Shown here: positions 44,081-51,635 of the stretch, one piece after another
Layout of the letters: each line of letters begins with the position of its first letter
How positions within the stretch are numbered: the stretch's first letter is position 1
Source of the DNA: Novilysobacter antarcticus
Lineage (GTDB): Bacteria > Pseudomonadota > Gammaproteobacteria > Xanthomonadales > Xanthomonadaceae
Direction: 5' to 3'
DNA length: 64,000 nt
Assembly (NCBI RefSeq): GCF_019802285.1
Contig: NZ_JAIEUJ010000004.1
Span: 124,001-188,000 of the forward strand
Position numbers and translations under genes: made by a program
Notes under the pieces: model-generated
Seen by the model: the letters and a program-made list of their open reading frames with translations, nothing else
Databases searched by the model: none
What the model was told of the DNA's origin: nothing

Positions 44081-45811
44081 TTACTGCTCGCCGCCGCCAC
44101 CGCCACCACCGCCGCCGCCTGTCGAGGGCTGCGCGACCGCGAGGGACAGGCTGTTGGCCTGCAAGTTGCCGGTACCCGCGGCGACGTTGACGCCGATGTT
44201 GCCGGAGGCGGCGCTGAATGCACTGCCCGACAGGCTCGCCGTGTTGGTCGCGTCCACTGCGATCCAGTACGAGTTGGTCACGCTGCCGCTCAGGCTGGCA
44301 TCCAGTGCCGCGTAACCCAACTCCAAGAAGCCCAGCTCACCGGACTCGCTCGACTCGGTCGTGCCGGAGACTGTGCCGTCGCCGTCCAGATCCACACCAA
44401 ACGCCAGCGCACCACCGTCGCCGTTGAGGTCGGATCCGCCCTGGGTATCGGTATCCAGGTCGAGGTGGCCCATCAGGTTGCCGCCCGGATGCGGATTGGA
44501 CGAGTCGTCGTTGGCTGTGTTGGACCACATGTCGGGATACACGTCCCCGATCTGGTCGGCATAGCCGGACAACGAGGCCGTGCTGTCGCCTTCGAAGGTG
44601 CCCTGCGACGTGCCCTCGTAGTTGCCGTAGCCTTCGGCGATCGTGAAGCCGTCCACCGTACCGGTCAGGTTGATTGCGACCGTTTCGCTGCGCCGCTCGT
44701 AGTGGCCGGCGTTGTCGGTCACGTTACCCGAGCTGTTCTGGTTGGAACTGACGCTCGATTGGGCGTAGGCACTGGTGGCCACCGACGCGGCCAGCGCATT
44801 TTTCTGCTGGTTGTTGTTGCCCGCAGCGATATTGACCCCGATGTTGCCGGAGGCCGCACTGAACGCGTTGCCACCCATGCTGGCGTCGTTGGTCACGCCG
44901 CTGTTCATGGTGAGGTTGCCGCTGCCCGCCTGATTGACGAAGACCTCGGCATCGGCCATGCCGAAGGCGAAGCTGGCATCCGCTGCGGACAGGGCCGCCG
45001 CGTTGTCCTGGACGTTGTTGTCACCCGCCGCGACGTTGAAGGCCAGGTTGCCGGAAGCATCCGAACCCACATCGTCCTCGATCGACGCCTCGTTTGTCAG
45101 CATGTCGTTCAGGCCGAGGTTGTCGCTGGAAGACTGGCGGTTATCGACGATGGCAATGGCCGCCGAGTCCAGTTCGATGTCGCCACTGATGGTCGGATTG
45201 CCGGTGAAGCTGATATCCGAGCTCAGCGAGAGATCCTTCTTCAGCGACACCGATACCTGATGCTCGTTGCCTTCCTTGCGGATGTCGGAGTTCACCACCT
45301 CGGTGCGCTCGATGTTTTCGGTGACGTCGTTGGACCAGGTGTAGGCACGATCATCGGTGATGGACGTGTCGCTGGTGTACGAATCGCTCATCGAATTGCT
45401 CGTGTCGTTGGTGCTCGACGTGCTGTAGTTGCGATCGTCGTTGACCGATACGTCGCTGGACCAGTCGCTCGAGTACGAGTCGCTCACCGAGTTGCTGGTG
45501 CTGTTGTCCACCGACGAGCTGTAACTGCGATCATCGTTGATCGACACGTCGCCGGTGTAGTAATCGCTCACCGAATTGTTGGTGTAATTGTTGACACTGG
45601 TGCTGTCGGAGGTGTTGTTGGTGGTGTCGTTGTAAACGATGGTGTTGCGGGTGTCGTCAACGGTGATGTCCCAGTCTTCCACGACGACGTGGTTGTGCAG
45701 GATATCTGCACTGACATTGGGGTCATCCACGCTCTGGGCAAAGGCCAGCGGGCTGGCGAGCAGTGTGGTGACCGCCAATGCGATGGCGGTTTTCCGGATC
45801 CTGATCTTCAT
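44081..45811 (-). CDS. Major functional-amyloid-like subunit (FapC-like) with two repeat types
   Basis: About 576 aa from ATG 45811, preceded by GAGGATGA, with signal MKIRIRKTAIALAVTTLLAS. Residues ~77-163 contain three ~30-residue Ser/Asn/Asp/Tyr-rich repeats centred on SVSDSYSSDW and SINDDRSYSSS. Three longer-spaced motifs at ~252-275, ~319-342 and ~533-556 read ASGNLAFNVAAGDNNVQDN, ASGNIGVNIAAGNNNQQKN and ASGNIGVNVAAGTGNLQAN, the type of imperfect repeat that forms the fibril core in FapC. The tail is a run of nine or so glycines. No cysteine, so no CxxC as in Pseudomonas FapC. Probably secreted through the barrel protein and assembled into surface fibres. Confidence 0.78.
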   Translation of the reverse strand: MKIRIRKTAIALAVTTLLASPLAFAQSVDDPNVSADILHNHVVVEDWDITVDDTRNTIVYNDTTNNTSDSTSVNNYTNNSVSDYYTGDVSINDDRSYSSSVDNSTSNSVSDSYSSDWSSDVSVNDDRNYSTSSTNDTSNSMSDSYTSDTSITDDRAYTWSNDVTENIERTEVVNSDIRKEGNEHQVSVSLKKDLSLSSDISFTGNPTISGDIELDSAAIAIVDNRQSSSDNLGLNDMLTNEASIEDDVGSDASGNLAFNVAAGDNNVQDNAAALSAADASFAFGMADAEVFVNQAGSGNLTMNSGVTNDASMGGNAFSAASGNIGVNIAAGNNNQQKNALAASVATSAYAQSSVSSNQNSSGNVTDNAGHYERRSETVAINLTGTVDGFTIAEGYGNYEGTSQGTFEGDSTASLSGYADQIGDVYPDMWSNTANDDSSNPHPGGNLMGHLDLDTDTQGGSDLNGDGGALAFGVDLDGDGTVSGTTESSESGELGFLELGYAALDASLSGSVTNSYWIAVDATNTASLSGSAFSAASGNIGVNVAAGTGNLQANSLSLAVAQPSTGGGGGGGGGGEQ

Positions 45812-45856
45812 TGCTTCATCCTCTCTCTCTCGTGGTACCAATTGAACGGGAACGAC

Positions 45857-46507
45857 TCACGGGTGCCCTTCGACAGACAGCGCCAGCTGGTTGCTGATGC
45901 TGTTGCCGGACCCCGCGATCTGGTTGAGTTGCAGAATTCCTTCGAACCCCTGCATGGCGGTGGATTCCACCGCGACGTTGCGCGTGCCGGGTCTGGCCAC
46001 GTCCGGATTCGGGGACGCCTGCCCCCCTGCTGACGCGGATACGGCCGACAGCAGGTTGCCGTCGGTCGATTCGCGTATGCCCTGGTGCGCCAGCGCGGCG
46101 GCAACGAGATTGGTCTCGGCGTTGCCGCTTCCGCTGGCCTGGTTGATCGACACCAACCCGCTGGCATGGCCAAAGGCCTGACCACCAATCGTTGCGGACG
46201 CATGGGTCGGGGTGTCGTAGCGATCGTTGTCGCTTTGCTGGTTGGACTGGGCGATGGAAGCCGCTTGTCCGCCACTGGCAAAGCTGCGCAGGTTGGCCTG
46301 AAGATTGTGGTCACCGGCCGCCAGGTTGGCACCGATTGCGCCGCTGGCATCGACGAACGCCCGGCCGTCGATGCGGCTGGTGGCAAGGTAATCGAGCATC
46401 TCGGCATAGCCGTCGCCCGACTGCCCGGCGAGCGCCGACGAGCAGAAAAGGGTGGCCGCGACAGTCATCGCCAGAACGTGCAACGGACGGGAGCAGGTCA
46501 TCGTCAT
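45857..46507 (-). CDS. Minor amyloid-like subunit (FapB-like)
   Basis: About 216 aa from ATG 46507 (MTMTCSRPLHVLAMTVAATL), with a signal ending near SSALAG. Three amyloid motifs are spaced through the mature chain: ASGAIGANLAAGDHNLQAN, ASGLVSINQASGSGNAETN and FEGILQLNQIAGSGNSISN. Smaller than the subunit encoded downstream and lacking its tyrosine/serine repeats, it fits the FapB position and size, a nucleator in Pseudomonas. The start is one base after the upstream gene's stop. Confidence 0.75.
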   Translation of the reverse strand: MTMTCSRPLHVLAMTVAATLFCSSALAGQSGDGYAEMLDYLATSRIDGRAFVDASGAIGANLAAGDHNLQANLRSFASGGQAASIAQSNQQSDNDRYDTPTHASATIGGQAFGHASGLVSINQASGSGNAETNLVAAALAHQGIRESTDGNLLSAVSASAGGQASPNPDVARPGTRNVAVESTAMQGFEGILQLNQIAGSGNSISNQLALSVEGHP

Positions 46508-46508
46508 C

Positions 46509-47033
46509 TCAGCCACCCGGCGGCGGTGTAGTAGCGGGGGGCGTCATCAACGGGAACTGCGCCAGCGCGCCGCGGACCTGGTCACCTACACCGCGGGTGA
46601 CATTGCCCACCGCGCCCATCGGCACGCCGAGTGCCTGGTTGATGCCGCTGCCCGACAGGGTGCCGTTGGTGGTGCCAGTCAGCGATCCCAGCGGCGCCAG
46701 CGCACGTCCGGTGATCTGGGTCACTGCCGGGGAGGGTCCACCGCTGCTGCCCGCACCCAGGCTGGCGTACTCTTCGTCGGACAACTCGCCGGTGCCGAGG
46801 GTCTGGTCGATATTGCTCTTGGGCGACGGATCAACGATCAGCGCCATCCCTGGCGGCTTGGACCGGACGGCGTGGCGGGCCGAGACGTCGCGCAGCAGGA
46901 CCATCTCGCCAGGCTTGGCGTGGACGCCCTTGCGTGCGCCGGATGCCGAAGCGCTCGAGGGCACCAGCACAAGGGCTATCAGCAGTAGCGGCACCAGTCC
47001 CGCTGGCGTGACGATTGCGTAGCGCATATCCAT
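46509..47033 (-). CDS. Leading exported protein of the amyloid cluster (FapA position)
   Basis: 174 aa with a signal (GLVPLLLIALVLVPSSASA). The mature part has KPGEMVLLRDVSARHAV and a Gly/Thr/Ser-rich region (GSLTGTTNGTLSGSGINQAL) ending in a proline-rich tail. No amyloid motif of the GN-x-AAG type. It is the first gene after the sigma-54 promoter and occupies the place of FapA, a chaperone-like regulator of fibre composition, but sequence similarity to FapA could not be judged. ATG 47033 or 47027 are both possible. Confidence 0.65.
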   Translation of the reverse strand: MDMRYAIVTPAGLVPLLLIALVLVPSSASASGARKGVHAKPGEMVLLRDVSARHAVRSKPPGMALIVDPSPKSNIDQTLGTGELSDEEYASLGAGSSGGPSPAVTQITGRALAPLGSLTGTTNGTLSGSGINQALGVPMGAVGNVTRGVGDQVRGALAQFPLMTPPATTPPPGG

Positions 47034-47058
47034 TCCCCAGGTAGGTCCGGGGTATGAC

Positions 47059-47073
47059 GCATCATGCGTGCCA
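47059..47073 (-). promoter_or_regulatory. Sigma-54 (-24/-12) promoter of the amyloid cluster
   Basis: The minus strand reads TGGCACGCATGATGC. Against the consensus TGGCACG-N4-TTGC it has the -24 GG and -12 GC at exact spacing and only one difference (A for T). The predicted start point near 47047 leaves a ~14-base leader with TGGGGA before the ATG at 47033. Confidence 0.8.
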
Positions 47074-47129
47074 ACGGAAAATACTGTTATTTTTCAGTAC
47101 GTTATAGGATTTTGGTCGGAATCATAGCC

Positions 47130-47157
47130 GACAGGTTGTCACACCCCTGTCACACCC
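47130..47157. promoter_or_regulatory. Candidate enhancer-binding site upstream of the sigma-54 promoter
   Basis: Two copies of TGTCACACCC (47137-47146 and 47148-47157) are spaced 11 bases, one helical turn. The left end also forms the palindrome GACAGGTTGTC (47130-47140). An AT-rich stretch separates them from the -24 box, as expected when DNA bends to bring an activator to sigma-54 polymerase. Confidence 0.55.
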
Positions 47158-47377
47158 ACCCGGCGGAACGCGTCCCGCAAGCCCTTAATCCTTGATGAAC
47201 CATAGGTTCCGCCGCTGTATCAGCGATGTAACACCTCGTTCGGGGTCGCGTTACAACGCTCGGGTATGGTCCCGGCGAGCGCATGGCGTTCTTCAGCGGC
47301 GTACGGCTTCGGATTCCGCCTGGCGGGTGCGACGATGCGTGGGGCCCGCTCATCCGAACCACATCCATGGAGTCCGC

Positions 47378-48124
47378 ATGCCCGTCCCCAGCCAGTCCAG
47401 CCCGAGCCCAACCGCCCCTTCTGCCGGTGCCGGCGATTTCATCCATGTCCGCCACGACTGCCTGGATCGGGGCTGGTGTCAGGATCTGGTCGCGCGTTTC
47501 GGCAGCAGCGGCGCGGCGCGGCCGGGGGAGGTGGGCGGAGGCGTGTATACCGACCTCAAGGACAGTCTGGACCTGACCATCAGCGGCCGCCCCGAATGGC
47601 GCGATGTCGAAGCCTCGTTGAACGCGGCGATGTTCTCCGCGCTGCTGGAGTACGTGCGGCGCTGGCCGCACACGCTGATCGCACCCTTGATGCTGGAGGT
47701 CACCGACGCGGACGGCGGGCATCGGCGGCTGACGCCGGAGCGGATGCAGGCGATGACCGATGCTGAGCTGGCACCGATCGTACGCACGGTTCTGCGCCCG
47801 GGAGCGATCAACCTGCAGCGCTACCGCGCCGGCAGCGGCGGCTATCCGTACTGGCATTGCGAGCTTTATCCTCGCGATGCCCAGGCCGAGACCTTGCACC
47901 GCCACCTGCTGTGGACGGCCTATCTCAATGACGACTTTGAGCAGGGAGAAACGGAGTTCCTCTACCAGCAGCGCAAGATCGCGCCGCGTACGGGTTCGGT
48001 GTTGATCGCCCCGGCCGCCTTTACCCATACCCACCGCGGCAATCGCCCGCAAGGCGGCGATAAATTCATCGCTACCAGCTGGCTCCTGTTCCAACGCGCC
48101 GAGGCGCTGTACGCGCCGGGCTGA
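47378..48124 (+). CDS. 2OG-Fe(II) oxygenase, prolyl-4-hydroxylase-like
   Basis: 248 aa from ATG 47378 (MPVPSQSSPSPTAPSAG). The double-stranded beta-helix core includes INLQRYRAGSGGYPYWHCEL, LLWTAYLNDDFEQGETEFLY and VLIAPAAFTHTHRGNRPQGG. Iron ligands would be the H-x-E of WHCELYP and a histidine in FTHTHRG; the usual motif is H-x-D, so the glutamate is unusual. Likely hydroxylates a protein or small molecule using 2-oxoglutarate. It is divergent from the amyloid cluster across a 344-base gap that contains the sigma-54 promoter and a TGTAAC/GTTACA dyad (47227-47255). Confidence 0.82.
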   Translation: MPVPSQSSPSPTAPSAGAGDFIHVRHDCLDRGWCQDLVARFGSSGAARPGEVGGGVYTDLKDSLDLTISGRPEWRDVEASLNAAMFSALLEYVRRWPHTLIAPLMLEVTDADGGHRRLTPERMQAMTDAELAPIVRTVLRPGAINLQRYRAGSGGYPYWHCELYPRDAQAETLHRHLLWTAYLNDDFEQGETEFLYQQRKIAPRTGSVLIAPAAFTHTHRGNRPQGGDKFIATSWLLFQRAEALYAPG

Positions 48125-48139
48125 TCCGGAACCGCGAAC

Positions 48140-48571
48140 TCAGGTACGAGCGTGGTTGAGTACCAACCAATACAGGCCAACCTGCTTGACCGCCCAGACG
48201 AACTGCTCGAAATCGACCGGCTTCTGGATGTAGCTGTTGACCCCCAGCGAGTAGCTGGCTTCGACATCGAAGGGCTCGGTGCTGGTGGTCAGCACGACCA
48301 CCGGCAGCGTCTTGGTGACAGGATTGGCGCGCACCGCCTGGAGCACCTCGCGCCCGTCGACCTTGGGCAGGTTGAGGTCCAGCAGCACGATCGAGGGCAG
48401 CTCGTTCGGATCGCGGTCGGCGTACTTGCCCTTGGCAAACAGGTAGTCCAACGCTTCCGCGCCGTCGCCCACCACCACCAGCTGGTTGGCGATCTTCGCC
48501 TCGTCAAACGCCAGGCGCGTCAGCTCGACGTCGTCGGGGTTGTCTTCGACCAGCAGGATGACCTTGTTCAT
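48140..48571 (-). CDS. Single-domain response regulator (Rcp1-like)
   Basis: 143 aa, receiver domain only. Acidic pocket LLVEDNPDDVEL, phosphoacceptor in IVLLDLNLPKVDGREVL, conserved threonines in VVLTTSTEPFD and lysine in YIQKPVDFEQF. This Rcp1-like branch usually pairs with phytochrome-type or HWE-like kinases. The gene sits five bases downstream of the histidine kinase, so the two form a signalling pair without a DNA-binding output. Confidence 0.92.
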   Translation of the reverse strand: MNKVILLVEDNPDDVELTRLAFDEAKIANQLVVVGDGAEALDYLFAKGKYADRDPNELPSIVLLDLNLPKVDGREVLQAVRANPVTKTLPVVVLTTSTEPFDVEASYSLGVNSYIQKPVDFEQFVWAVKQVGLYWLVLNHART

Positions 48572-48576
48572 CGGTA

Positions 48577-49695
48577 CTACTCTCCAGGCACTGCACCGGC
48601 GATCTGGGCCGCCGGCAGATAGATATGGAACACACTGCCGGCATCCGGTTCGGATTCGGCATCGATGCGACCGCCATGACGTTCGGCGATTCGCTGGGCG
48701 ATGGCCAGACCCAAGCCATCGCCGGCCCCTTCATCGGCGCCGTGCAGGCGCTGGAAGGGCTCAAACAGTTTGTGACGGTAGCGCATGTCGAACCCGCGGC
48801 CACGGTCACGTATGGACAACTGCAGCATGCCATCGACCTGCGTGCCCGCCACGTCAACGCTCACGGGGCCGTCGTCGTGGGAAAACCGGCGTGCGTTGTC
48901 CAGCAACTGGATCAGCATTGTCTTCAGCAGGTGCTCGTCGCCGCGGGCGCTCAGGTCCGGCTGCACCGTGATGACGAACTCCCGGTCCGGGTGGGCGTCC
49001 TGCAGCTCGGCGCCCACCCAGTCGGCCAGCATGCTGAGGTCGACCGCACCCTCGCGCACCTGCGCGGTGGATGCGCGCGACAGCTCGGCCAAGCCGTCCA
49101 GAAGGCCGGCCATGCGCGCGGCGGCGGCGCGGATCCGGCCAAAATGGTCGCGCGAGGTCGCATCCAGTCCTTCGTCCAGCTTGCGCGCGAGCAAGCCCGA
49201 AAAATTGGTGATCGATCGCAGCGGTGCGCGCAGGTCATGGGCAACCGCATCCACCTGCGTCTGCAACTGGCGACGCATGGCATCCAGGGCGGTGGCATGG
49301 GCGGCGCCGGTGTCCTCGCGCAGCTGCACCACCAGACCGGTCGCCTGGCCCGCAGCGTCGCGCATGACGGCGATAGTGACCCAGGCATCGAACGTGTCGT
49401 CGCCGCGACGGCAGGTGACTGCGCGATCGACGGCGCGTTGGTTGCCTGCGATCAGGGCACTCACCAAGCGGCGCAGCTCAGCCGCCTGATCAGGCGCGAC
49501 AGCCTCGAAAATCGTCCCGGGGCCGGGCCCTGCAGCGGATGGGGCACCGGGCGCACCGGCGAGCAACTCACGCATCGCCGGATTGGTCTCCAGCCATATG
49601 CCGTCCAGATCCAGGATCGCCATCCCCAACGCAGTAGCGTCCATTGCGGCACGAAAACGATCGTCGTTGGGCGGGGGCAGCGGGGTGGGCGGCAT
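48577..49695 (-). CDS. PAS-domain sensor histidine kinase
   Basis: 372 aa, no membrane segment. A PAS domain (FRAAMDATALGMAILDLDGIW to WVTIAVMRDAAGQ) is followed by HisKA with the H-box VDAVAHDLRAPLRSITNFSG and a HATPase domain: QLLDNARRFSHDDG (N box), IRDRGRGFDMRY (G1) and GAGDGLGLAIAQRIAERHGG (G2). A cytosolic kinase of the phytochrome-related class but without the GAF/PHY light-sensing part. Upstream of its response regulator. Confidence 0.92.
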   Translation of the reverse strand: MPPTPLPPPNDDRFRAAMDATALGMAILDLDGIWLETNPAMRELLAGAPGAPSAAGPGPGTIFEAVAPDQAAELRRLVSALIAGNQRAVDRAVTCRRGDDTFDAWVTIAVMRDAAGQATGLVVQLREDTGAAHATALDAMRRQLQTQVDAVAHDLRAPLRSITNFSGLLARKLDEGLDATSRDHFGRIRAAAARMAGLLDGLAELSRASTAQVREGAVDLSMLADWVGAELQDAHPDREFVITVQPDLSARGDEHLLKTMLIQLLDNARRFSHDDGPVSVDVAGTQVDGMLQLSIRDRGRGFDMRYRHKLFEPFQRLHGADEGAGDGLGLAIAQRIAERHGGRIDAESEPDAGSVFHIYLPAAQIAGAVPGE

Positions 49696-49802
49696 TGACA
49701 GGGAGGCGGGAGGCAGGTCCGGATTGTAACGTCACCCGCCGTGATGGGGCGGTGGTTGGATCGACACACGACGGCCGCCACTGTCACCGGTTCTAACGCA
49801 CA

Positions 49803-51632
49803 ATGCGCGCAATGGCCTGGCTCCCGATCACACTGCAGCAGCTGACCTTCCTGCTGATCCTCGGCGGTGGACTGTACCTGTTCATCAGCGAGCGGCTGCG
49901 CGTGGATGTAACCGCCATGCTGATCCTGATGGCGCTGGTGGTCACCGGCCTGCTGAACGAGGAGCAGGCATTGTCCGGCTTCTCCAGCGAACCGGCGATC
50001 ATCGTTGCGGCGGTGTTCGTCATCTCCGGGGGTCTGGGCGCAACCGGCATCACCGAGCACATTGGCCAATGGATCGGCCGCGCGTCGGGCAAGAGCGAGG
50101 CACGGGTGATAGCGGTGACCATGCCCGCGGTCGCGATCATGGCGTCCTTCACCCACCACGTGATGGTCACCGCGATGATGCTGCCGATCATGGGGCGGCT
50201 GGCCAAGACCAACGGCCTGGCCCCGTCGCGACTGCTGATGCCGATGTCCTTGGCCGCGTCACTGGGCACCTGCCTGACCCTGGTCAGCGCGCCGGCGTTC
50301 CTGCTGGCCAACAACCTGCTCAAGCGCACCGGCGCTGAGGGCCTCGGGGTGTTCTCGATCACGCCGATCGGCATCGCGCTGGTGCTCATCGGCATGGCCT
50401 ACATGCTGTTGACCCGCTGGATCCTGCCCAAGCGCGGCGTGGATGCAGAGGATGACGGGTACCTGCGTCTGGACCGCTACCGCACCGAGCTGCTGATCGT
50501 TGAAGGGTCGCGCTGGAGCACCCGACCGCTGGCCGAGTTGGAGAAGGCACTGGGCGACAAGTTCCGCATGGTCGGCTGGCTGCGCAACAACAAACTGCGC
50601 CGCGACCTGGGCACATCCAGTCCACTGATCAGCGGCGACGTGCTGCTGGTGGAGGCCTCCGCCGATGCGCTGGCCTCACTGCACGATGACAGCGGGATCG
50701 ACCTGCACGCCATTTCGCGCTTCGGCACCCGCGCGCTGGGTGATGGCGACGGCAAGCCGCAGCTGGTCCAGGCGGTGGTGGCGCCGGGTTCGGAGTTCAT
50801 CGGCCGCAGCATCCGCGAGCTCGATTTCTCGCACCGTTTCAAGGCCGTGATCGTCGGCCTGTGGCGGCGTCAGGGTCACGTTGCACCCCGCCTGGCGGAT
50901 GCCCGCCTGCGCGAGGGTGACCTGTTGGTCCTGTGGGGACGCCCGGGCCGCTTCGCCGAGTTGGCCACCCACCACGGCTTCCTGATGCTGGTGCCGTTTG
51001 CCGGAGAGGCCAAGCGTCGCGTGCGCGCGCCGCTGGCGCTGACGATCCTCGCGGTCACCATCCTCGCGGCCGTGCTGGAGTGGCTGCCCGTGCCGCTGGC
51101 ATTCCTGCTCGGCGCGGTGGCCATCGTCGCCACCCGCTGCGTCGACGTCGGCCAGGCCTACCGCGAGATCGACGTGCGCGTGTTCGTGATGATCGCCGGG
51201 GTGATCCCACTTGGCATCGCCATGGAGCAGACCGGCACCGCACAGCTGATGGCCTCCGGCTTGCGCCACGTGGTCGCCGACTGGCCGGTGCTGATGATCC
51301 TGCTGGTGCTGTTCTCGATCGCCGGCCTGTTGACCCAGGTCCTTTCCGACTCGGCGACAGTGGTCCTGCTGGGTCCCATCGCGGTGCAGCTGGCGCAGTC
51401 GCTGTCGTTGGAGCCGACCCCGTTCGTGGTGTGTACCGCGCTGGGCGCGGTGGTTGCGTTCCTGACCCCGATCGGCCATCACGGCAACCTGTTGATCCTG
51501 GGACCCGGACAGTACCGGTTCGGCGACTTTCTGCGAGTGGGTGTGCCACTGACCGTCCTCATTGCCCTGGTCAGTGCGTGGATGACGCGCTGGCTGTGGC
51601 TGGACGGGCCGCTGCTGCCCGGAATTGGTTGA
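49803..51632 (+). CDS. SLC13 family permease with two TrkA-C domains
   Basis: 609 aa. Around ten membrane segments are split by a soluble insert (residues ~215-405) that holds two TrkA-C/RCK-type modules (LSGDVLLVEASADALASL-like and VVAPGSEFIGRSIRELDF). The two re-entrant family motifs are SLAASLGTCLTLVSAPAFL and VVAFLTPIGHHGNLLILGPG. Members are sodium-coupled carriers for dicarboxylates, sulfate or citrate, but the substrate here is open. Four bases before the cls start. Confidence 0.88.
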   Translation: MRAMAWLPITLQQLTFLLILGGGLYLFISERLRVDVTAMLILMALVVTGLLNEEQALSGFSSEPAIIVAAVFVISGGLGATGITEHIGQWIGRASGKSEARVIAVTMPAVAIMASFTHHVMVTAMMLPIMGRLAKTNGLAPSRLLMPMSLAASLGTCLTLVSAPAFLLANNLLKRTGAEGLGVFSITPIGIALVLIGMAYMLLTRWILPKRGVDAEDDGYLRLDRYRTELLIVEGSRWSTRPLAELEKALGDKFRMVGWLRNNKLRRDLGTSSPLISGDVLLVEASADALASLHDDSGIDLHAISRFGTRALGDGDGKPQLVQAVVAPGSEFIGRSIRELDFSHRFKAVIVGLWRRQGHVAPRLADARLREGDLLVLWGRPGRFAELATHHGFLMLVPFAGEAKRRVRAPLALTILAVTILAAVLEWLPVPLAFLLGAVAIVATRCVDVGQAYREIDVRVFVMIAGVIPLGIAMEQTGTAQLMASGLRHVVADWPVLMILLVLFSIAGLLTQVLSDSATVVLLGPIAVQLAQSLSLEPTPFVVCTALGAVVAFLTPIGHHGNLLILGPGQYRFGDFLRVGVPLTVLIALVSAWMTRWLWLDGPLLPGIG

Positions 51633-51635
51633 GCG

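Noticed and set aside
44081-44130. Microsatellite of GCC/ACC triplets as a stand-alone repeat
   Set aside because: It is the codon run for the poly-glycine tail of the amyloid subunit.
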